Under the pieces are notes generated by a model. The model made no database searches and was not told where the DNA came from. It saw nothing but the letters and a program-made list of their open reading frames with translations. The translations under genes were made by a program, and so were the position numbers. From Gammaproteobacteria bacterium (lineage in GTDB: Bacteria; Pseudomonadota; Gammaproteobacteria; SZUA-229): a stretch of 40,009 nt of DNA. The stretch covers positions 1 to 40,009 of the forward strand of contig WFMW01000049.1 of the NCBI GenBank assembly GCA_015488885.1, written 5' to 3'. Positions 35,581-40,009 of the stretch are shown here, piece after piece; position 1 is the first letter of the stretch; the number at the start of each line of letters is the position of its first letter.

Positions 35581-36906
35581 TTACAGGCCATAAGCAATAC
35601 ACAGCAGAGAAATCGGATGCACCGGTTTGCTGCCATCAGCCAGGCCAGCTTGAATATGGTGGCCGGCCATCGCGCAGTCACTGGTGTAATAATCCGCCGT
35701 TGCCTGTTTTACCCGCTTCACTACCGGGCGGCATATTTTCATCGCGGTATCATGGAACTCGGTTTTGAAGGTATAGGTACCATCATGGCCGGAGCAGCGT
35801 TCGATGGGCTGGACATCGGTATCAGGAATCAAATTCAGCATATCACGGGTTTTCATGCCAATTTTCTGTACCCGCTGATGGCAGGCAACGTGGTAGGCGA
35901 TTTTACCCAGTGATTGCTTAAAATGCGTATCCAGTTTGTTGCCTTTATGGCGTAACATCAGATATTCAAACGGGTCAAAAATAGCTGCCTTCACTTTTTG
36001 TACCTGTTTATCCTGCGGGAACATCAATGGCAGTTCCTGTTTGAACATCAGTGTACAGGAGGGGACCGGGGTTACGATGTCCCAGCCATCATCAACCAGT
36101 TGTGCAAGTATCTGGATATTGTGCTCTTTTAAACGGTTCACGGTATTCAGGTCGCCCAGTTCCAGCTTCGGCATGCCGCAGCACTGCGTATTTTCCACCA
36201 GCAGTACAGGAATATTATTGTGTTCAAAGACTTTAATCAGGTCTTCACCTATTTGTGGCTCGTTATAGTTGCCATAACAGGTGGCAAACAGGGCGACTTT
36301 CCCCGTTGTTGTGCTGGTAGCTTCAACAGGCAGGTCAGCCGGGGTGCGCCCGTGGTCACGTTTCACCAGGGTGGAGGTCTGATATTCAGGTAACAGGGCA
36401 TCGGGATGAATGCCCAGGGTTTTATCCAGCAGTTTACGTGCCAGACCATTTTTATTGACGGCATTGACCGTTTGGGTAATAACCGGAATGCTGGCCAATT
36501 TACCCAGTTTATCGGTTGAGGTAATTAACCGATCACGGAATTTTGTTTCACCTTTTTTATATTTAATGGCCTTGGCGCGTAACATCAGATGCGGAAAGTC
36601 CACGTTCCATTCATGCGGTGGTACATAAGGGCATTTGGTCAGATAACACAGATCACATAGAAAGCAGTCATCAACAACTTTCCAGTAATCTTCTTTAGCC
36701 ACGCCATCGACCTCCATCGTCGATGATTCATCAATCAGATCAAACAGGGTTGGAAAAGAACCGCACAGGCTGACACAACGACGACAGCCATGACAGATAT
36801 CAAAAACACGTTCAAGTTCGTCCATTAACCGGGATTCATCCCAGAATTCAGCCGTTTCCTGTCCCAGTGGATGTCGGGTTGGGGCTTCTAAATTACCTTC
36901 ACGCAT
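35581..36906 (-). CDS. GlpC/HdrB-like Fe-S oxidoreductase with CCG domains
   Basis: 441 aa from ATG 36906, which has GAGG 8 nt before it; a TTG two codons earlier is less likely. Two ferredoxin-like 4Fe-4S sites are at Cys38-41-44-48 ([11 protein letters not shown]) and Cys81-84-87-92 ([13 protein letters not shown]). Two cysteine-rich CCG domains follow: the first with Cys210, Cys242-Cys243 and Cys284, the second with Cys342, a CSG variant at 371-373, and Cys411. The plan is that of GlpC and heterodisulfide reductase subunits that pass electrons, but no flavoprotein GlpA/B or Hdr partner is adjacent. Between rubrerythrin and DUF3501, a reductase role for rubrerythrin is plausible. Confidence 0.88.
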   Translation of the reverse strand: MREGNLEAPTRHPLGQETAEFWDESRLMDELERVFDICHGCRRCVSLCGSFPTLFDLIDESSTMEVDGVAKEDYWKVVDDCFLCDLCYLTKCPYVPPHEWNVDFPHLMLRAKAIKYKKGETKFRDRLITSTDKLGKLASIPVITQTVNAVNKNGLARKLLDKTLGIHPDALLPEYQTSTLVKRDHGRTPADLPVEATSTTTGKVALFATCYGNYNEPQIGEDLIKVFEHNNIPVLLVENTQCCGMPKLELGDLNTVNRLKEHNIQILAQLVDDGWDIVTPVPSCTLMFKQELPLMFPQDKQVQKVKAAIFDPFEYLMLRHKGNKLDTHFKQSLGKIAYHVACHQRVQKIGMKTRDMLNLIPDTDVQPIERCSGHDGTYTFKTEFHDTAMKICRPVVKRVKQATADYYTSDCAMAGHHIQAGLADGSKPVHPISLLCIAYGL

Positions 36907-37000
36907 ATACAATTCCTCAATGATATCAGTTTATTACTTATGTTGTGCCGTATGTGATGCGTATAAAAAGGCCGAGCCAGGACGTACCCCGGTTCAGCCC

Positions 37001-37052
37001 TGCCTGTTTTCGGGCAGGCTCCTGAGTGCCTGCCCGAAAACAGGCACTCAGG
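37001..37052. repeat. Nested, mutually exclusive inverted repeats after rubrerythrin
   Basis: Arms 37002-37019 and 37028-37045 are perfect 18-bp complements (19 with the outer T-A pair). Overlapping them, 37021-37032 and 37041-37052 form a perfect 12-bp stem with an 8-nt loop; 37002-37006 with 37015-37019 makes a third, 5-bp hairpin. The long and short folds cannot coexist. No T-run follows on the operon strand. It lies between the rubrerythrin and Fe-S genes and probably stabilises or processes the transcript. Confidence 0.8.
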
Positions 37053-37062
37053 GCGTAGCGGT

Positions 37063-37479
37063 TTACTCCATGCCGTCCAGTGCTTTCTGGAAACGGTTAG
37101 CGTGTGAGCGCTCGGCTTTTGCCAGGGTTTCAAACCAGTCGGCAATTTCATCGAAATTTTCTTCGCGAGCGGTTTTTGCCATACCAGGGTACATATCGGT
37201 GTACTCGTGGGTTTCACCAGCAATCGCTGATTTCAGGTTATCACTGGTGCCGCCAATAGGTAGACCAGTAGCTGGATCACCCGTTTCTTCCAGGTATTCC
37301 AGATGGCCATGAGCATGGCCGGTTTCGCCTTCAGCCGTTGAGCGGAAAACGGCGGATATATCATTATAACCTTCAACGTCAGCTTTGGCTGCAAAGTAGA
37401 GGTAACGACGGTTGGCCTGTGATTCGCCAGCAAAGGCATCTTTCAGGTTTTGTTCAGTTTTACTATCTTTTAATCCCAT
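37063..37479 (-). CDS. Rubrerythrin (erythrin type, no rubredoxin domain)
   Basis: 138-aa four-helix-bundle di-iron protein that reduces hydrogen peroxide. Iron ligands can be read as Glu19 (GES), Glu52 and His55 (ExxH in EGETGH), Glu89 and Glu92 (GETHEY), and Glu123 and His126 (ERSH). The usual C-terminal rubredoxin domain is missing, so electrons must come from another protein, possibly the Fe-S protein encoded next. GGAGAAA precedes the ATG. The promoter is strong-looking and carries a PerR-like box over its -10. First gene of the operon; a structured 156-nt spacer separates it from the second. Confidence 0.95.
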   Translation of the reverse strand: MGLKDSKTEQNLKDAFAGESQANRRYLYFAAKADVEGYNDISAVFRSTAEGETGHAHGHLEYLEETGDPATGLPIGGTSDNLKSAIAGETHEYTDMYPGMAKTAREENFDEIADWFETLAKAERSHANRFQKALDGME

Positions 37480-37537
37480 GATTTTCTCCAGATTAGGTGG
37501 GTTACAAAAAAAGTAGAATTACATCCAGACATTCACT

Positions 37538-37552
37538 TTAGAATGATTCTAA
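37538..37552. promoter_or_regulatory. PerR-like operator, 7-1-7 palindrome
   Basis: TTAGAATGATTCTAA is a perfect 7-1-7 inverted repeat. It differs from the B. subtilis PerR box TTATAATNATTATAA at one symmetric position in each half. It covers the -10 of the rubrerythrin promoter, the expected place for repression. Confidence 0.75.
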
Positions 37553-37574
37553 TGAATTGTCTGACGCATGTCAA
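37546..37574 (-). promoter_or_regulatory. Sigma-70 promoter of the rubrerythrin operon
   Basis: On the minus strand TTGACA (37574-37569), a 17-bp spacer and TAGAAT (37551-37546) form a near-consensus promoter. The start site would be near 37539, leaving a leader of about 60 nt before the rubrerythrin ATG. Confidence 0.8.
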
Positions 37575-37628
37575 GTATAGCTCTACAAAAAAGTAAAAAT
37601 CCAGCACTAAGTCATATTATGGATGACG

Positions 37629-37634
37629 TATAAT
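37629..37634 (+). promoter_or_regulatory. Candidate -10 of the flavoprotein gene
   Basis: A perfect TATAAT lies 39 nt before the chosen ATG at 37674. The -35 position is poor. Just upstream GTCAT (37611-37615) and ATGAC (37623-37627) form a small inverted repeat that could bind an activator or repressor. Confidence 0.45.
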
Positions 37635-37673
37635 ACAAAAATATTTTATCGATACAATAAACCGAGGTCTTTA

Positions 37674-39068
37674 ATGATACGTGAAGTAGAAGTAGCTATT
37701 TTAGGTGCGGGCAGTGCCGGTTTGTTTGCTCTGTCACAGGTCAAACGTCAGATGGATAACTATGTTCTGATCAATGGTGGCGAACTGGGCACAACCTGCG
37801 CGCGAGTGGGTTGTATGCCATCAAAAGTACTGATACAGGTGGCCGAAGATTTTCATCGTAAAAGCCTGTTTGAGCGCGAGGGTATTGATGGCGGTGAAGA
37901 ACTATCCATGGATATACCCGCAGGTATGGAGCATGTACAGGATTTACGTGATGTATTTGTTGATAAAACGCTTGGGGTCACGGATGCGCTGGATGAGGCA
38001 CACTTAATTGATGGTTATGCAAAATTTATTTCCACTGATACCGTTGAAGTTAATGGTGAGCAGATAAAAGCAGAAAAAATTATTATTGCCACCGGCTCAA
38101 CGCCGGTGATTCCGGCAGACTGGCAGGATTTCGCCGAGGACATTGTTACCACCGATGATTTTTTTGAGCTAGAAGATTTACCGACATCCATGGCCGTGAT
38201 TGGTCTGGGTTCTATTGGGCTGGAAATCGGCCAGTCATTAGCGCGACTGGGTGTAGATGTAGTCGGCATTGACCTGGTGAGTAAACTTGCCAAGCTGGAT
38301 GATGACGCCATCAATCAACAGGCACTGGCCATTTTTGGCAAGGCTTTTCCATTATGGCTGGGTGATCCGGTGGTGCTGGAAAAAACCGCTGATGGTATTC
38401 GCGTTAGTGCCGGGGAAAACACCATGGTGGTGGAAAAAATATTTGCCAGCCTCGGGCGCCGGCCAAATCTGGATAAGCTGAATCTGGAAGCGACTGACAT
38501 TCCACTTGATGAGCGTGGGATTCCAGTTTATAACCCGCTCACCATGCAGGTCGGTGAACTGCCGGTATTTATTGCCGGTGATGCAAATGCCGACCGCCCC
38601 ATTCTGCACGAGGCCGGTCATGAAGGTCGGGTCGCAGGTTACAATGCCGTACATGCATCGATACAGACATTCAAACGTAAAACGCCACTGGCAATAACTT
38701 TCTGTGATCCGAATATTGCTGTTGTTGGTGCAGCTCTATCAACACTGAATCCGGCTGAAACTGTCATTGGTGAGATGGCTTTCGGGCCGGTTGGGCGGGC
38801 GCTGATTATGGGTAAAAACCGTGGCTTGCTAAGAATTTATGTCAATAAAAAAGACGGTTTGCTACTCGGTGCCTCCATGTTTTGCGTGGCCGGTGAGCAT
38901 CTGGCGCATTTATTATGCTGGTCGATTGAACAGGGTTTAACCGTATTTGATATGCTCAAAATGCCGTTTTATCATCCGGTGATTGAAGAGGCATTACAGG
39001 CCGCTTTGTATAATGTGCTCGGTAAGCTGGATATAAAACAGGACGTGGTTGAATTACAGAAAATATAA
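37674..39068 (+). CDS. Dihydrolipoamide-dehydrogenase-like flavoprotein disulfide reductase
   Basis: 464 aa from ATG 37674, which has CGAGG upstream; the frame extends to 37623, without a ribosome site there. FAD-binding GAGSAG is at the N-terminus. The redox-active disulfide is in TCARVGCMPSK, NAD(P) binding is GLGSIGLEIG, and the second FAD motif is VFIAGDANADRP. The C-terminal YHPVIEEAL keeps the His-Glu pair of lipoamide dehydrogenases (usually HPTLSE), so a small disulfide substrate is likely. The atypical CARVGCMPSK differs from the usual CLNVGCIPSK. It lacks the MerA C-terminal cysteine pair and has no lipoyl domain. No 2-oxoacid dehydrogenase genes are nearby, so the substrate is open. 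Confidence 0.88.
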   Translation: MIREVEVAILGAGSAGLFALSQVKRQMDNYVLINGGELGTTCARVGCMPSKVLIQVAEDFHRKSLFEREGIDGGEELSMDIPAGMEHVQDLRDVFVDKTLGVTDALDEAHLIDGYAKFISTDTVEVNGEQIKAEKIIIATGSTPVIPADWQDFAEDIVTTDDFFELEDLPTSMAVIGLGSIGLEIGQSLARLGVDVVGIDLVSKLAKLDDDAINQQALAIFGKAFPLWLGDPVVLEKTADGIRVSAGENTMVVEKIFASLGRRPNLDKLNLEATDIPLDERGIPVYNPLTMQVGELPVFIAGDANADRPILHEAGHEGRVAGYNAVHASIQTFKRKTPLAITFCDPNIAVVGAALSTLNPAETVIGEMAFGPVGRALIMGKNRGLLRIYVNKKDGLLLGASMFCVAGEHLAHLLCWSIEQGLTVFDMLKMPFYHPVIEEALQAALYNVLGKLDIKQDVVELQKI

Positions 39069-39115
39069 AGTAGCCATGCATGTATCGCGTATGGATATTG
39101 GCGATAATACTGCCT

Positions 39116-39367
39116 TTATCCATTATCGTGTCCAAGTGCCTTTTTCATATCTTCATATTCATCCTTGCTGATTTCACCTTTGGCAAAGCGTTTATCTAAA
39201 ATTTCACGGGCACTTTCTGGTCGTGCACGGTTGCTTCTACTGTCTGATCGTGTGTTATTACACTGGCCAAACATACCGCGCATAAAAAACAGAAACACGA
39301 CAAAAAATAGAAGTGGAATAATCCACATAAAACCGAAACCGTGACCCCACCAGTAATTTTGATCCAT
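39116..39367 (-). CDS. Small membrane protein with SHOCT domain
   Basis: 83 aa. A single transmembrane helix (about 13-31, FMWIIPLLFFVVFLFFMRG) is followed by a basic, Ser/Arg-rich linker and a C-terminal SHOCT motif (SAREILDKRFAKGEISKDEYEDMKKAL), the short domain found at the ends of many membrane proteins. The N-terminal WWGHGFGFMW is typical of this small family, often located near metal or stress genes. AGAAATAAG precedes the ATG. Converges with the flavoprotein gene. Function unknown. Confidence 0.88.
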   Translation of the reverse strand: MDQNYWWGHGFGFMWIIPLLFFVVFLFFMRGMFGQCNNTRSDSRSNRARPESAREILDKRFAKGEISKDEYEDMKKALGHDNG

Positions 39368-39435
39368 CTTATTTCTCCGGTTAATTAAACTACATCATAA
39401 AAACTACATCATAAAAACTGTATCATAAAGTTTTA

Positions 39436-39780
39436 TTACTGAGTCGCTTTCTCTTTTCCTGTTATTGCCGAATGACTGCTACTGTGGTTTTCCGTCCACG
39501 CCTGAAAATCTTCTATAAGCTGAAGCAGTTTGGGATCTGGCAGGCAATAATAGATAAATGACCCTCTACGTTCAGGTCTTACCAGTCCCGCTTCACGCAG
39601 GATACGTAGATGAAAGGAGACATTTGTCTGGCTCATGCCCGTGGCATTGACGACATCCGAGACCGGGCGGCACTCCAGTCCCAGGCTGCACAGAATTTTG
39701 AGCCGACTAGGTTCTGACAGTAATTTGAAATGTTTGCTTAAACGTTTTATAGAGCTATCATTCTGGTTATTTTTAATCAT
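39436..39780 (-). CDS. ArsR/SmtB-family transcriptional regulator
   Basis: 114 aa from ATG 39780; the frame runs on to a TTG at 39801. The winged-helix HTH reads LSEPSRLKILCSLGLECRPVSDVVNATGMSQTNVSFHLRILREAGLV, followed by the wing RRGSFIYYCLPDP. Cysteines lie in the CSLGLEC segment and in YYCLPD, but not as the canonical ELCVCDL metal site, so the inducer may be a redox or sulfide signal or a non-thiol metal site. Its start overlaps the 3' end of the upstream GST gene by 8 bp, so the two are co-translated. The function of the pair is unknown. Confidence 0.92.
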   Translation of the reverse strand: MIKNNQNDSSIKRLSKHFKLLSEPSRLKILCSLGLECRPVSDVVNATGMSQTNVSFHLRILREAGLVRPERRGSFIYYCLPDPKLLQLIEDFQAWTENHSSSHSAITGKEKATQ

Positions 39781-40009
39781 GTTCGACTTCACCTTCAACA
39801 AAAGGTTTATATGCTTCTATATAGAAGTCATCATCACGTTGATTCTTTTTAACCGATGGGCGCTCACGCATAGCGGCTAGCCAACGATGTATGTGTTTAT
39901 GTTCTGCTGGAATATCAAACTGGCGGTAATGCGACAACACGGGGGCATGTTCAAAAAACGGGTAATAGGTGAGATCAACCAGGCTAAGCTGTTCGCCTAA
40001 CCAGTAAGG
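39773..40009 (-). CDS. Glutathione S-transferase, C-terminal part (truncated by window)
   Basis: The minus-strand frame is open to the window edge and encodes the last 78 residues of a GST. GEQLSLVDLTYYPFFEH is the conserved GST C-terminal helix motif (the N-capping S/T-x-x-D with D in SLVDL), and HKHIHRWLAAMRERPSVKK is the usual last helix pair. The 5' part lies beyond 40009. Its stop codon overlaps the ArsR start by 8 bp. Confidence 0.88.
   Translation of the reverse strand, partial: PYWLGEQLSLVDLTYYPFFEHAPVLSHYRQFDIPAEHKHIHRWLAAMRERPSVKKNQRDDDFYIEAYKPFVEGEVEHD

Noticed and set aside
36888-37223. 111-residue frame covering the rubrerythrin-Fe-S spacer
   Set aside because: It combines an out-of-frame part of rubrerythrin with the palindromic spacer; composition and lack of a ribosome site argue against a gene.
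37674-39068. Mercuric reductase as identity of the flavoprotein
   Set aside because: No N-terminal metal-binding domain and no C-terminal vicinal cysteines; it has the His-Glu pair of lipoamide dehydrogenases.

Overview
The window looks like a chromosomal segment of a free-living gammaproteobacterium of moderate G+C. Supporting signs are an RpoD of the long gammaproteobacterial type, a glutamate synthase pair gltBD, MscS, DjlA, MsrB, DUF465 and DUF1631 proteins, and a GlyGly-CTERM-type exported protease. The cluster tkt-gap-pgk-pyk with a Calvin-type class II fba is the arrangement expected of an autotrophic (for example sulfur-oxidising) or methylotrophic gammaproteobacterium. No RuBisCO, sox or methanol genes lie in the window, so lifestyle and genus stay open. 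I see no prophage, CRISPR array, rRNA or complete insertion sequence.

Layout. 1-2250: a CAU-anticodon tRNA (probably tRNA-Ile2), a decayed partial tRNA copy and rpoD, all on the minus strand. 2422-10500: a thioredoxin-fold protein, then the central carbon genes tkt, gap, pgk, pyk and fba on the plus strand, several separated by hairpin terminators and, between pyk and fba, by a 158-bp MITE-like element. 10591-13380: FKBP isomerase, the purC-bioD pair on the minus strand, and a glutamine amidotransferase. 13529-19671: gltB-gltD. 19712-24611: PilZ-like protein, MscS channel, DUF481 outer-membrane protein and a large DUF1631 protein. 24855-27664: small redox and stress genes (rhodanese, msrB, arsM, DUF465, zinc-ribbon Nudix). 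27767-30827: a c-di-GMP enzyme (Cache-HAMP-PAS-GGDEF-EAL) with a possible 19-residue leader ORF. 30782-32694: a translationally coupled pair of exported proteins, one a matrixin-like metalloprotease with a GlyGly-CTERM tail. 33002-34233: an orphan MbcA/ParS-type antitoxin-like protein and DjlA. 34549-37479: an oxidative-stress cluster. 37674-40009: a lipoamide-dehydrogenase-like flavoprotein, a SHOCT membrane protein, and an ArsR regulator overlapping a truncated GST gene.

The most interesting unit is 34549-37574. A minus-strand operon encodes rubrerythrin, a GlpC/HdrB-like Fe-S CCG-domain protein and a DUF3501 protein. It faces a Fur-family regulator whose ligand positions match PerR in identity and spacing, with Asp where Fur has Glu. 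The rubrerythrin promoter (TTGACA, 17 bp, TAGAAT) has a perfect 7-1-7 palindrome, TTAGAATNATTCTAA, over its -10, which is close to the PerR box. The regulator gene appears leaderless and its 3' end overlaps the 3' end of its putative target operon. Together these suggest a self-contained peroxide-response module whose electron-transfer partners (Fe-S protein and DUF3501) have no firmly established role that I know of.
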